Shown: positions 26,568 to 36,500 of the stretch, piece after piece
Position numbering within the stretch: position 1 is the first letter of the stretch
Layout of the letters: the number at the start of each line of letters is the position of its first letter
DNA from: Calothrix parasitica NIES-267
GTDB taxonomy: Bacteria > Cyanobacteriota > Cyanobacteriia > Cyanobacteriales > Nostocaceae
Length of the DNA: 64,000 nt
Assembly: GCF_002368095.1 (NCBI RefSeq)
Contig: NZ_AP018227.1
Coordinates: 6,092,123-6,156,122 of the forward strand
Direction: 5' to 3'
Notes under the pieces: generated by a model
Databases searched by the model: none
What the model saw: only the letters and a program-made list of their open reading frames with translations
What the model was told of the DNA's origin: nothing
Translations under genes and position numbers: made by a program

Positions 26568-27326
26568 ATGGTATCAAATAAATTTTTTATTCTATCGATT
26601 TCCCTTTTATTCTCAATACTAGGAAGTTCAATTTTTTTAAATATCCTTCTCTTCAATCAAGCTAAAAAATATTACTTTCAAGTCAATGAAGCTCGTTTAG
26701 ATCCTTCTGGATTGAGCCACTATCCGGTAAATATTAAAAAAAGTATTGATAAAGATAAAATCCGCGTAGTTTTCTTCGGTGACTCTAGAGCAGATGCTTG
26801 GATATCGCCTAGTATAAGTGGATATGAGTTTATCAACCGTGGAATTCATGCTCAGACTTCAGCCCAAACGGTGCAGCGGTTTGCATCTCACGTCCGCTCT
26901 TTGCAACCAAATATAGTAATTATCCAGGTTGGTGTTAACGATTTAAAAACTGTTGCGTTGTTTCCAGAAAGTAGGAATTCAATTGTTGCTAATTGTCGAG
27001 AGAATATTAAGCGAATTGTAGATGAATCTAAAAGTTTAGGTGCAACAGTAATCTTAACGACTATTTTTCCGGTGGGTGAAGCACCAATTCAGCGCAAGCC
27101 TTTTTGGTCGGATGATATAGAATCGGCTGTGAATGAAGTGAATGTTTATATAAATACATTAGCTGAAGATAAAGTTATTATATTTGATGCTTTTTCTATT
27201 CTTGTAGATAGTCAGGGAATGATGTTGCAAAAATATGCTTCGGATGAACTGCATTTGAATAACCAAGGATATGAAATTCTTAATCAGGAACTGGTAAAAG
27301 TAGTTGATAAGATAGCTTCAAACTAG
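26568..27326 (+). CDS. SGNH/GDSL hydrolase family protein, membrane-anchored
   Basis: 252 aa. N-terminal membrane anchor or signal (about residues 5-28), then an SGNH-hydrolase fold. The nucleophile block is VVFFGDSRADAW (Ser near residue 73), block III has IIQVGVNDL with the oxyanion Asn, and the C-terminal catalytic dyad is DELHLNNQGYEIL (Asp and His near 228-231). The Gly of block II lies in the INRGIHAQTSAQT segment. Such enzymes hydrolyse esters on lipids, sugars or cell-wall polymers outside the cytosol; the substrate is unknown. It starts right after the Uma2 remnant and is followed by a Fic remnant, so its surroundings are rearranged. Confidence 0.8.
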   Translation: MVSNKFFILSISLLFSILGSSIFLNILLFNQAKKYYFQVNEARLDPSGLSHYPVNIKKSIDKDKIRVVFFGDSRADAWISPSISGYEFINRGIHAQTSAQTVQRFASHVRSLQPNIVIIQVGVNDLKTVALFPESRNSIVANCRENIKRIVDESKSLGATVILTTIFPVGEAPIQRKPFWSDDIESAVNEVNVYINTLAEDKVIIFDAFSILVDSQGMMLQKYASDELHLNNQGYEILNQELVKVVDKIASN

Positions 27327-27496
27327 TTTGTCTGTCAAAATAAGCAACATATGATGGACAAAGCATTTTGATGTGAATCCATTAACGTCAAACTCCTTTG
27401 TCTCTCAAATTTTGATATTTATTAACATCTAATGACTTTGATGTAAAAATATCATTGAGTATTAGTGTCTAATTTAAACTCATATGGTCGAGAGTT

Positions 27497-27607
27497 ATGG
27501 TTCTTAAGTTTGATAATGCGGTAGATTATCATTATGATAAATTCCCACCAGATAATCTTGATTATGGGAAATTCGTGGAGTCATTGATGAAACTTGTTAG
27601 AGTCTAG
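27497..27607 (+). pseudogene. N-terminal remnant of a Fic-family protein gene
   Basis: A 36-codon ORF (MVLKFDNAVDYHYDKFPPDN, then LDYGKFVESLMKLVRV). The HYDKFPPDNLDY stretch matches the conserved start of Fic/DOC proteins (HYGKFPPxNLDWxxLI), which normally run on for over 300 residues to the HPFxxGNGR AMPylation motif. That motif is absent here. The ORF ends 5 bp before the SLOG gene, so it may still act as a leader peptide, but decay is the simpler reading. Confidence 0.55.
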
Positions 27608-27612
27608 CTGTT

Positions 27613-27984
27613 ATGTCACAAGAACAAATCATCAATTTCATCAGCGGACACCTTGACCTAACTCAAGCGGAATTCAACGAACATTACCGTCCTCAAATTG
27701 ATAACGCTCTATCGAAAAATCAAGGTTTTGTTATGGGAGATGCTAGAGGTGCGGATACCCTAGCGCAACAGTATCTTTTTGGTAAAACGAAAGCGGTTGT
27801 GGTTTACCATATGTTTGAAAGTCCAAGAAATAATGCAGGGTTTCCTACTTGTGGAGGATTCCAAAGTGATAAGGAGCGTGACGAACAAATGACTCAAGAT
27901 TCTCATCAAGATATTGCTTGGGTAAGAGTTGGTAGAGAAAAGTCGGGAACGCAGAAGAATTTGAATAGACGAGATAAGATTTAA
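27613..27984 (+). CDS. SLOG-family (YpsA-like) nucleotide-binding protein
   Basis: 123 aa. The pattern ISGHLDLTQAEFNEHYRPQI, FVMGDARGADTLAQQYL and the later DxxIAWVRVGREKSGT tail fit the SLOG superfamily (YspA/YpsA-like; Rossmann-type fold). The glycine-rich GDARGAD loop is the expected ligand site. SLOG proteins are proposed sensors of nucleotides or NAD derivatives and often sit in conflict systems such as toxin-antitoxin and defence loci. The neighbours here (Fic and Uma2 remnants) agree with an accessory region, but no effector is adjacent. The function remains open. Confidence 0.7.
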   Translation: MSQEQIINFISGHLDLTQAEFNEHYRPQIDNALSKNQGFVMGDARGADTLAQQYLFGKTKAVVVYHMFESPRNNAGFPTCGGFQSDKERDEQMTQDSHQDIAWVRVGREKSGTQKNLNRRDKI

Positions 27985-28142
27985 TTGCTTTTATTATTCA
28001 GTATTTTACTTTGGCTAAATATTAATTTGATATTGGACTGACTGGGATAGGAATAAGTCGATTTATCTATATTCCACAAGATGTTTGCGATTTGAAGTTA
28101 TTATGGACAACACTAAAGTAATTGTAGTTAATGACCTAAGCC

Positions 28143-29141
28143 ATGACTCAAACAATCACGAACTTTTTCCAACTGAATCAACAACAGCAAACTATTATTC
28201 CTAAGTTTATTCGGTATTTGCGTTACTATCCTCATGATTTATGGTTGCTATTTAATTTTATTATCAGCCATGTCTTTTCACGTATTTTTAAACGAGAGAA
28301 CAGCAATAAAAACTATATTCAACATATATACAAATATTTTCTCAAAACTACATATTCTGAAGCGGATATTAATTTTTATTTGCAACAATTAGAAAATGGC
28401 GAAGTTACACGGTTTGCTCTTTTAGTTTCTTTTCTGATGATTCCTGCTAGTGTAGAGCAAAAATTGTTCCACACCCTAGGAACTTCTTCGCATCACGAAG
28501 CAAGATTAGAGTTAGTACAAAAACAACTACCAGGAGCAAAGCAGATTCTTGATATCGGAGGTGCTTCGGGTAAGGAAGTATCTGGTAGTTTGTTGATGAT
28601 GGGATATCCCCACAAACCAGAACGTATTGATATTGTCGATTTACCGGGAAACGAACGTTTCTTTAAGTCGTCATCACCGGATATTGAATTTCATACAACT
28701 CCTGAAGGAACGAAAATACATTATCATTACGTTTCAATGACTGGTATTACTAAGTTCCCAGATGCGAGTTTTGATTTAGTTTGGTCGGGACAAAGTATTG
28801 AACATATTACCCCAGAAGAGGCAAGTATTGTAATTTCACAGGTATATCGAGTTCTTAAACCTAATGGATACTTTTGTCTGGATACTCCAAATCGTCATAT
28901 GACTTTATTACAGGTAAAGCAAGGTTTTGTTCATCCAGAGCATAAAATAGAATATTTTCCGAAAGAATTAGCTGATAAATTAACTGAAATTGGTTTTAAT
29001 GTTATCCAACAAAAAGCGGTTTCTCCCATGCCAATTAGCTATCAAAGGGGACGTTTTAATCGTTTGGAATTGATTTATTCAAAGTCACTAGGAGATGACC
29101 CCAATACTGGATACTCTTTTTATCTGGAATGTCAAAAGTGA
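28143..29141 (+). CDS. SAM-dependent class I methyltransferase
   Basis: 332 aa. An N-terminal helical part (1-120, with a hydrophobic stretch near 25-50 that is not clearly a membrane segment) precedes a methyltransferase domain. Motif I is ILDIGGASGKEV (about residue 138), followed by the acidic end of strand 2 (IDIVDLPGNE), motif IV FDLVWSGQSIEHI and post-motif VYRVLKPNGYFCLDTPN. These match the Methyltransf_11/23 group that modifies small molecules, lipids or sugars. The N-terminal extension looks like those on methyltransferases in cell-surface sugar clusters; no glycosyltransferase is near. Substrate unknown. Confidence 0.8.
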   Translation: MTQTITNFFQLNQQQQTIIPKFIRYLRYYPHDLWLLFNFIISHVFSRIFKRENSNKNYIQHIYKYFLKTTYSEADINFYLQQLENGEVTRFALLVSFLMIPASVEQKLFHTLGTSSHHEARLELVQKQLPGAKQILDIGGASGKEVSGSLLMMGYPHKPERIDIVDLPGNERFFKSSSPDIEFHTTPEGTKIHYHYVSMTGITKFPDASFDLVWSGQSIEHITPEEASIVISQVYRVLKPNGYFCLDTPNRHMTLLQVKQGFVHPEHKIEYFPKELADKLTEIGFNVIQQKAVSPMPISYQRGRFNRLELIYSKSLGDDPNTGYSFYLECQK

Positions 29142-29245
29142 TAAAGGTAATTGGTAATTGGTAAATATAAAAAATATTAGAGGTTTACATTAAAATATAA
29201 AATGTTTTAATCAACGATTCTTAGTTAGCTAGTTAAATATCAGCA

Positions 29246-29965
29246 ATGCCAGCTAAATTTTCTCAACCCTATCAACCATTATTATTGCGGATTCTTCACG
29301 GTTTAATTGGGTTATTTACAATCGCAGCAATTATTACTGCTTATTGGACTTACGATGTTTATGATGGACGTTGGGGAAGTATTCCGTTACCTAAATTTAT
29401 GGAGATTGAAGGTATTCACGGGACTTTTGGATTATGGACTTTATTAATATTTCCTCTATTTGCTATCTATGCTTTTCATCGAGGTCAAGGTCGATTAATT
29501 CAGACAGATTCTTTTAAGAAATTAGCTAATTTTGGCAAACCAATCTGGTGGTATAATCTGCATCGCTTAATTAATACTTTGAGTATTTTGGCGGTAACTT
29601 TTGCTGTTTTTTCTGGCAAAATGATGAATGAAAAGTGGCTGCCTCAAGGTGAATTAAATCACAGTTGGTACTATGCTCATCTGATTTCTTGGCTGGTTTT
29701 AGTAATTTGTATTGCTTTTCATGTGTTGATGAGTATTAAAGTTGGGGGTATACCGTTAATTTTATCAATGCTGAATTTACGATTTCGTAGCAAGGATAAT
29801 CCTAGTTTATGGCGCAACAATTTTGATGTTTGGCGTGATAATTTTGATATGGTGATGGTTAAGCAATGGCTATCTTCTCTTGATTTCCTTAAGATTATAG
29901 AAATTTTTGTATTAATTAATATTCTCTTGTCTTGGATAATTTCACTGGTTAAAGAAATTGGTTAA
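29246..29965 (+). CDS. Cytochrome b561/b6-like membrane protein
   Basis: 239 aa with four to five membrane helices (about 10-35, 55-75, 100-120, 135-160, 210-232). His residues at the expected helix ends (LRILHGLIG, IEGIHGTFG, YNLHRLIN, FHVLMSIKVGG) are candidate heme b ligands, as in the cytochrome b561/DUF4405 group. The likely role is electron transfer across or within the membrane. It stands alone between a methyltransferase and an SMI1/KNR4 gene. The C-terminal loop has a duplicated RNNFDVWRDNFD segment. Confidence 0.75.
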   Translation: MPAKFSQPYQPLLLRILHGLIGLFTIAAIITAYWTYDVYDGRWGSIPLPKFMEIEGIHGTFGLWTLLIFPLFAIYAFHRGQGRLIQTDSFKKLANFGKPIWWYNLHRLINTLSILAVTFAVFSGKMMNEKWLPQGELNHSWYYAHLISWLVLVICIAFHVLMSIKVGGIPLILSMLNLRFRSKDNPSLWRNNFDVWRDNFDMVMVKQWLSSLDFLKIIEIFVLINILLSWIISLVKEIG

Positions 29966-29975
29966 TTAGTCGGCT

Positions 29976-30040
29976 GGTGCGTGACACTGAATAGTTATTA
30001 TACTACGTTCAAAGTTATTCAAAGTGTCACAGTACCCTAC
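29976..30040. repeat. GGTGCGTGAC...GTCACAGTACCCTAC palindromic repeat, copy 1
   Basis: Ends GGTGCGTGACAC and GTGTCACAGTACC are inverted copies with about 40 bp between. Relatives are at 41677-41745 and 57545-57608, so this is a dispersed family of intergenic palindromes. Confidence 0.75.
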
Positions 30041-30128
30041 AGAAAATGTGCGGTTTACGTAAGCCATAAAATTATTTAATAAATGTTATTGATTGGAATT
30101 TAAATAGGTGTCAAAGTCTTTAATAAAT

Positions 30129-30707
30129 ATGGAAGATATTTGGATACGGATAGAAAGTTGGATGCAAGTTAATGCTCCAAAAGTTTTGAAGTCGCTGCAA
30201 CGAGGAGCTAGTGAAACCCAAATTATTGAGTTTGAAGATTTTCTATCGATTACGCTTCCTGAAGATATCAAGTCTTCCTATAAGATTCACAACGGTCAAT
30301 CTAGAAATGGCTGTGGTTTGATTTACGGACGAGAGTTTCTATCTTTGCAGCGTATAAAAGATGAATGGCAAGTTTGGAAAGAACTTTTAGAGGACGGAGT
30401 TTTTAATAATGAAGATGGGGAAGACCAAGGAAGCAACCCCGTACCGGGAATTCGTAATCTATGGTGGAATGAGTTTTGGATTCCGCTTACCTATGATGGT
30501 ACTGGTAATCATGACTGTATTGATTTAGACCCCGCAGAAGGTGGAACGGTTGGACAAATCATTGCGATGTGGCATGATGATGCCGATAGAAGTATTATTG
30601 CTCCGAGTTTTGGAGCGTGGTTGAAACAGTATGCTGATGGTTTGGAGTCGGGACAGTTAATTTTTTCGAGAAAATATAACGGTATAGTTCGTCAGGATGA
30701 TATCTAG
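30129..30707 (+). CDS. SMI1/KNR4 (SUKH) family protein
   Basis: 192 aa from the ATG at 30129; a GTG at 30108 in frame would add seven residues, and no ribosome binding site decides between them. Family signs: SETQIIEFEDFLSITLPEDIKSSYKIHNGQ (about 30-62) and the later NEFWIPLTYDGTGNHDCIDLDPAEGG (about 125-150) and ...FGAWLKQYADGLESG. In bacteria SUKH proteins often act as immunity proteins against polymorphic toxins, but stand-alone ones like this may have housekeeping jobs. It ends only 7 bp before the rlmL-like gene. No toxin gene is adjacent. Confidence 0.8.
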   Translation: MEDIWIRIESWMQVNAPKVLKSLQRGASETQIIEFEDFLSITLPEDIKSSYKIHNGQSRNGCGLIYGREFLSLQRIKDEWQVWKELLEDGVFNNEDGEDQGSNPVPGIRNLWWNEFWIPLTYDGTGNHDCIDLDPAEGGTVGQIIAMWHDDADRSIIAPSFGAWLKQYADGLESGQLIFSRKYNGIVRQDDI

Positions 30708-30714
30708 TAGATAG

Positions 30715-31839
30715 ATGAATCAATATTTTGCAACGGTTGCTCGTGGATTGGAAGAACTCGCAGCCAAGGAATTAGAACAGTTGGGTGGAAAGTCGGTAGA
30801 ACCGGGGTTTTGTGGTGTGGAATTTAGTGGCGATCGCACTTTACTATATCGTGTAAATCTATGGGCTAGATTACCGTTTAGGATTTTATTTAAGGTGCAT
30901 AAATTTCCCTGTACAAATGCAAAAGACCTTTACAAAGGTATTCAAACCATCGAGTGGCAAGATTATCTCACACCGGAAGATACTTTAGCGGTTAATGCAA
31001 CTGGTAAAAATAATCAACTCAACCACACTCACTTTACAGCGCTACAAGTAAAAAATGCCATAGTTGACCAGCAGCAGGAAGTTTTTGGGGAACGTTCTAA
31101 TGTTGAGCTTTACAATCCAGATTTACGGGTTAACGTACATATCCGTAATGATTTTTGTACTGTAAGTCTTGATAGTTCTGGTAAAAGTTTACATCGTCGC
31201 GGCTATCGTCCTGCGGTTGGAGCAGCACCTCTAAAGGAATCTCTTGCTGCTGCTTTAATTCAACTTTCGGGTTGGGATTCACATCAGATGTTTTATGACC
31301 CGCTTTGTGGTTCGGGTACTTTACCGATAGAAGCTTGTTTAAAGTCTTTGAATATAGCACCGGGTTTGTTTCGGGAATCTTTTGGTTTTGAAACTTGGAG
31401 AGATTTTGATTTATCGCTGTTAGAAAAGTTGATTGCTGAAGCAGAAGCTTGTCAATTAGATACTCTTCCTACATCAATTTGGGGTAGCGATAATAATGAA
31501 GATGTCATCGAACAAGCAAATATTAATGCTACAAATAGCGGTGTTGAAAATCATATTTATTTTTCACAGATGGAACTTGCTGATGTAGCTGCACCTGCTG
31601 ATAGTGGAGTATTATTTTGCAATCCACCTTATGGGGAACGGTTGGGAAGAGATACCGATTTAGGAGCATTTTATAAGCTTCTGGGTGATGTGATGAAGCA
31701 GCGTTTTAAGGGTTGGACTGCTTTTGTGTTGAGTGGAAATAAGGAGTTAGCTAAATATATTGGGTTGAAATCATCGCAGCGAATTGCTGTTTATAACGGG
31801 ACTTTACCTTGTCAGTTGATGAAGTATGAATTGTATTAG
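30715..31839 (+). CDS. THUMP-domain class I rRNA methyltransferase (RlmL N-terminal type)
   Basis: 374 aa. An N-terminal ferredoxin-like and THUMP part (YFATVARGLEELAAKEL..., about 1-160) binds RNA, then a Rossmann methyltransferase domain (about 165-374). Seen: SLHRRGYRPAVGAAPLKESLAAAL, motif I FYDPLCGSGTLPIEA, and the catalytic FCNPPYGERLG (NPPY, amino-methyl transfer). The homologous half of E. coli RlmL makes m2G2445 in 23S rRNA. The second RlmL half (RlmK) is absent, as in most bacteria outside gammaproteobacteria. Probably co-transcribed with the SMI1/KNR4 gene 7 bp upstream. Confidence 0.9.
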   Translation: MNQYFATVARGLEELAAKELEQLGGKSVEPGFCGVEFSGDRTLLYRVNLWARLPFRILFKVHKFPCTNAKDLYKGIQTIEWQDYLTPEDTLAVNATGKNNQLNHTHFTALQVKNAIVDQQQEVFGERSNVELYNPDLRVNVHIRNDFCTVSLDSSGKSLHRRGYRPAVGAAPLKESLAAALIQLSGWDSHQMFYDPLCGSGTLPIEACLKSLNIAPGLFRESFGFETWRDFDLSLLEKLIAEAEACQLDTLPTSIWGSDNNEDVIEQANINATNSGVENHIYFSQMELADVAAPADSGVLFCNPPYGERLGRDTDLGAFYKLLGDVMKQRFKGWTAFVLSGNKELAKYIGLKSSQRIAVYNGTLPCQLMKYELY

Positions 31840-32189
31840 GAGAGAGGGGAAGAGGGGGGGAAGAATAATTAACATCACTTTGGGTTAAGAGATTTACCAT
31901 TAACAAGTAGCGAGTAGCGAGTAAAAAACATAGCCATAAATAGTAATCACAGAGCAAATTCAATTTTTTAATCAAGATTATCCCTTTTGAAGGTGTGATT
32001 ATAGCAACGAAAAAATATCCCGAATAATAGTTAATGAATAGAACGACTGAATATTTGTAATGGAAGAGACTAAGTTTCCGTAATTAGTTAATTATGTTAA
32101 CTAAAATAGTCATGATTAATTTCCTATTTTGTATAAAGCATTAAAAAATATTTTCTAGTTCTATTTATCTTACATTTTGCGCGAGTCGC

Positions 32190-32257
32190 AGAAACCCGGT
32201 TTCTTTCTGATTTCGCAACCAGATAATAATACTTTCACGATTAGAAACCGGGTTTTT
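32190..32257. repeat. Palindromic GAAACCCGGTTTC repeats in the gap after the rlmL-like gene
   Basis: AGAAACCCGGTTTCT at 32190-32204 is itself a near-perfect palindrome and AGAAACCGGGTTTTT at 32243-32257 is its inverted partner, so the block can form alternative hairpins. It lies in the 31840-32322 gap between convergent genes and could act as a transcription barrier. Nothing else recognised in that gap. Confidence 0.65.
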
Positions 32258-32322
32258 GGTCTTTTGCTATTAACTGGGAATTTACAACTTCTAGGATGTA
32301 TGAAAGCAATCCAATAAATACA

Positions 32323-33114
32323 CTACTGTAATAAACCCGCAAAAGGACATCGACTAGCTTGTGAATTTGCGGTTGCTGGCTTTAATTTTGGTTGAAATAA
32401 ATGCTGCATAAAACCCCAGAATTTCTGTTGTAATGATGATGGTGTTTGTGTTCCTCCGGATGAATTTTTACGACCAGATGTGAGTTTGTCTAAAAATTTA
32501 TTATTGTCGTAATAGTGTTCCAACGATAAAATCTTTAAATCATCGCTGACTTTAACAATACTCATTCCAATAACTTCAATTGTCTCTCCTGTAGGAAGAT
32601 AATCTTTATAAGCTCCTTGGAAATGTCCCCAATGTCTCCATTTGAAAGCAATTGTTGGTGGTGCAGAATAGACTTCTACGACTTCCCATAAAAAACCTTC
32701 GGGAAATGCTGAGTGGAATAGATTTGTAGAAGTTTCAAAGTTTTCTTCTGATGCTCTGTAATGTTCGGTATCACCAATTAATAATTTGTAAGTACCAGCT
32801 TCTATTAAGTCTTCTACTTTATAGTTAGTTCCACCGTTTGTACTCATGCGAAACTTATCTTGAACAATAGATATCCACTGTTGAGGATTGGTTTTGAAAT
32901 TGGCTTCAATATCAAATGTTCGTACTAAGTTTTGTACCAGTGCTTCAAGAGAATTTACTGGATGATTTTGGGTACTTCCTTTTGGGAAATTTTCATCAGA
33001 CTTAGTGTAATCTGGTTCTTTACTATAACGCCATTGTACATTTTTATTGGACTTTAATACTGTGTCTCGGTTTTGTACCCAAAGCGGTAGATTTTCGATG
33101 TTAATGTTAGTCAT
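32323..33114 (-). CDS. SnoaL-like protein related to plant pathogen-related proteins
   Basis: 263 aa from the ATG at 33114, with AGAGG six bases upstream. The segment GTYKLLIGDTEHYRASEENFETS, HSAFPEGFLWEVVEVYSAPPTIAFKWRHWG and the LKILSLEHYYDNNKFL end match the SnoaL-like domain of the plant 'pathogen-related protein' family (barley and relatives) and fungal homologues. SnoaL-like folds are cone-shaped barrels that bind or convert hydrophobic small molecules; the reaction is unknown here. The N-terminal 75 residues and the Ser/Thr/Gln-rich C-terminal tail after residue 215 are outside that domain. No neighbour in operon. Confidence 0.7.
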   Translation of the reverse strand: MTNINIENLPLWVQNRDTVLKSNKNVQWRYSKEPDYTKSDENFPKGSTQNHPVNSLEALVQNLVRTFDIEANFKTNPQQWISIVQDKFRMSTNGGTNYKVEDLIEAGTYKLLIGDTEHYRASEENFETSTNLFHSAFPEGFLWEVVEVYSAPPTIAFKWRHWGHFQGAYKDYLPTGETIEVIGMSIVKVSDDLKILSLEHYYDNNKFLDKLTSGRKNSSGGTQTPSSLQQKFWGFMQHLFQPKLKPATANSQASRCPFAGLLQ

Positions 33115-33358
33115 AATTACCTCTGACAATCTATGAAGAAATACTGATAAATTACAAATAATCAAATAAATTGTATATTTCGCAGCAGTTTATACAGATT
33201 TTTAATTATTTGAGAATAATCTAATTAATAACTGCGAATTGGAGATTTATTTGTAATTCCATCTATTAGCATGATTGCACTGATTAATTTTCAACTCTAG
33301 GGAAGTTCGGGAAGTTAAGGAAATTAATCAATAAGAACAAAGCAAAGTTCTTAGAAAT

Positions 33359-33495
33359 CTCACCCTGTCTTTACGGACATCCCTCTCCTTATTAGGGAAA
33401 TGATTAGAAAAGAAAGAGGTTAGGAATAAGTAGGAGTTGTAAAAGTTAAAATTGATAATCCTTATTGTTATTAAGGAGAGTGTAACAGGGTGAGG
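33359..33495. repeat. CTCACCCTGTC palindromic element (relative of the cobN insertion)
   Basis: Ends CTCACCCTGTC (33359) and ACAGGGTGAG (to 33495) are inverted copies; the inside has CCCTCTCCTTATTA and TTATTAAGGAGAG, also inverted. It lies 47 bp upstream of the STAND gene. The same ends bound the block inside cobN at 19039-19217. Confidence 0.75.
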
Positions 33496-33542
33496 TTAAT
33501 CAAGATTCGATAAATTCTATAACTTCTAAATTAGAGATAATT

Positions 33543-36500
33543 ATGACGGGACAAAGAAGGAGTCGAGGAGTTGTTTTAACTGATGAAGGATGGAAGAAAT
33601 TAGAACATGCTCTGAATGAATGGAATAATCAAAATAATTTTGATAAACCATATACTATTGAAGCTTTAATTGAAGTTACTTTATTAGATCCAGGGACGAT
33701 TTCTAAGGTTTTGAGTAGAGAAGTTGCTGTTGATAGACGGACTTTAGAAAGATTTTTTCGCGGTTTTAATTTGAAATTGGATAATGATGATTATTCAAAG
33801 TTGAATTTAACAACAAATAAGAAATTAAACAACTACTTTTGCAGTGAAGCTCCGGATGTAAGTATTTTTTATGGTCGCACTGAGGAGTTGAATTTTCTTG
33901 AAAAATGGATTGTTAATGATTGCTGTCGTTTAATTACTCTGGTAGGTATTGGTGGTATTGGAAAAACAAGTTTATCTGCGAAAGTTATTCAAAATATTAG
34001 AGATAATTTTGATTTTACTATTTGGTTTTCTTTACGCAATGCTCCACCTCCTTTGCAAATCATTAGTAATTTATTACAGATTTTGTCGAATGGTGAGGAA
34101 GTTGACTTAGCTAGAAATATTACTATTTTAATTAATAAGTTAATTGAGTATTTGCAAAATCAACGCTGTTTGATAGTTTTTGATAATGTTGATGCTATTT
34201 TCTCTGATAGTAGTTATTCTGGGAATTATTTACCGGGTTATAAAGGATATGGGGAAATTTTTCAAAAAATCGCAGAAATACAGCATCAAAGTTGTTTGTT
34301 AATGACTTCTAGGGAAAAACCAAGGGAAATTTCTGCTATTGAAGGAGATATTTCACCGGTTCGTTGTTTACAGATTAATGGTTTGGGTATTCCGGAGGTC
34401 AGGAAGGTTTTTGCAGGGAAGGGAATTATTGATGGTGTAGATTCAGATTGGGAATGGTTGACTGTTAACTATGGTGGAAATCCTTTATATCTGAAATTTA
34501 TCGCTTCTACTGTTTTAGATTTATTTGAGGGAGATATTTCAAGTTTTATTCTTCAGGGTAGTAAGGTTTTCGGTGATGTTCGTAATTTGATAGGACAGCA
34601 ATTCAATCGTTTATCGGAATTAGAAAAGTCTTTATTATATTGGTTAGCGATAAATCAAGATGCTGTTGGTTTACAAGAATTACAGGATTTGAGTCAAAAT
34701 CAATCTTTTCATTTATTAGAAATACTAGAATCATTAAATCGACGCTCTTTAATTGAAAAAAAAGATTTATTATTCTCTCTTCAACCTGTGGTGATGGAAT
34801 ATGTGACTATAAATTTCATCGATAAAATATATCAAGAAGTTATTTCTGGGGATATTTCACTGTTCAAAAGTCATGCTTTACTAAAAGCAACTTCACCAGA
34901 TTATATTCAAGATATTCAAAAACGTTTGATTCTTAAACCAATACTTGAAGGTTTAGAACTGTTTTTTGGAAATAATCATCAAGTTGAAACTCATTTGATA
35001 AATATTTTAGATAATTTTCGAGATAAATCGCTGCATTTCACGGGTTATGCTGTAGGGAATATTATTAATTTGATTTCTGATTCATTTTCGTTAATTAGCA
35101 ATCAAGATTTTTCTAATTTGAATATTCAACAAGCTAATTTACAGAAAACAAATTTACAGTATATTGATTTTAACAATAGCAATTTTGTTAAATCAACTTT
35201 TACCAATAATTTTGGGATTATTTTTAGTCTTGCTTTTAGTCAAAACGAAAAATTTTTAGTTACGGGAAGTATTGATGGTCAGGTTTGTTTGTGGAAATGG
35301 GAAGATAATCAATTACTTTTTCAATATCAAGGACATAAAACTATAGTTGAATCAGTTGTTTTTAGTCCCGATAATTCAAAAATAGCTAGTTCGAGTCGAG
35401 ATAGAACAATTAAAATTTGGGATGTTTCCACTGGACAATATATTTTTAGTTTAGATTCACCAAAGAAATATTTGGTTAAAAATCTGATATTTAATCAAAA
35501 TGGAACTAAATTATTTGGTTACTCGAATCAGCAAATTATATCTTGGGATTTGGATACTAGTAATTATAGAATATTAACTGAATCCCAAAGTCGTATTTGT
35601 TCTCTACATCTTGCTTCTGAAGCTGATTTTTTAGTCTTTGGTTGTGAAAACGGAGTAATTGATATTTGGGATTTAAATACAGAAGAACTTCTCCATCGAT
35701 TTTCAATTAATAGCGGTATTGTTTTATCAGTTAAAGTTACCCACGATAATCAAATTATTGCTTGTGGTATTAAAGATAAAATTGTCAAAATTTGTAATTT
35801 AAATCATTCTGAATTAATAGAAATCCAATCTCAAAGTTATAATATTTCGCTGATTGATATTAGTCGTGATGGACAATATATCGCAACTGGTAGCGGTGAA
35901 AAAATAATTAAAGTATGGGACATTAATACGGGTTTATATTTACAAAGCTTGTCCGGACATGTTTCTGAAATTAACGCTATAACTTTCAGCAATACAAATC
36001 AAATATTAGCAACTGCTAGCGTTGATAGAACGGTGAAAATTTGGGATATAACGAAAGGGAAATGTCTGAAAACTCTACAAGGACGTGCAGATTTTGTTCA
36101 TTCGGCTGTATTTAGCAACGATAATCAAAAAATTATTAGCGGTAGTCAACATTCAATCAATTTTTGGGATATAAATACTCAATGTATATCTACTTTTTTC
36201 AAAACCAAAGATTGGCTTTCTTCATTAATTATTAGTCAAGACGAAAAGACAATTGCTTGTGCGAACATTAGTAATGAAGATAATTTTATCCGAATTTGGC
36301 AGATAGATAATTTAAATAGTTCTAAAAAAAACTATCAAATACCAAATAAAATCCTCAAAGGACACAATGATAATATCTGGTCAATCGCTTTTAATCCCGA
36401 CGGTACAAAAATAGTCAGTGGTAGTAGCGATAGAACTGTAAAAATTTGGAATTCTCAAACGGGACAGTGTTTAAAAACATTATCCGGTCACAATCGTCCG

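Noticed and set aside
28104-28202. 33-codon ORF overlapping the methyltransferase start
   Set aside because: No homology, no ribosome binding site, and it overlaps a clear gene in another frame.
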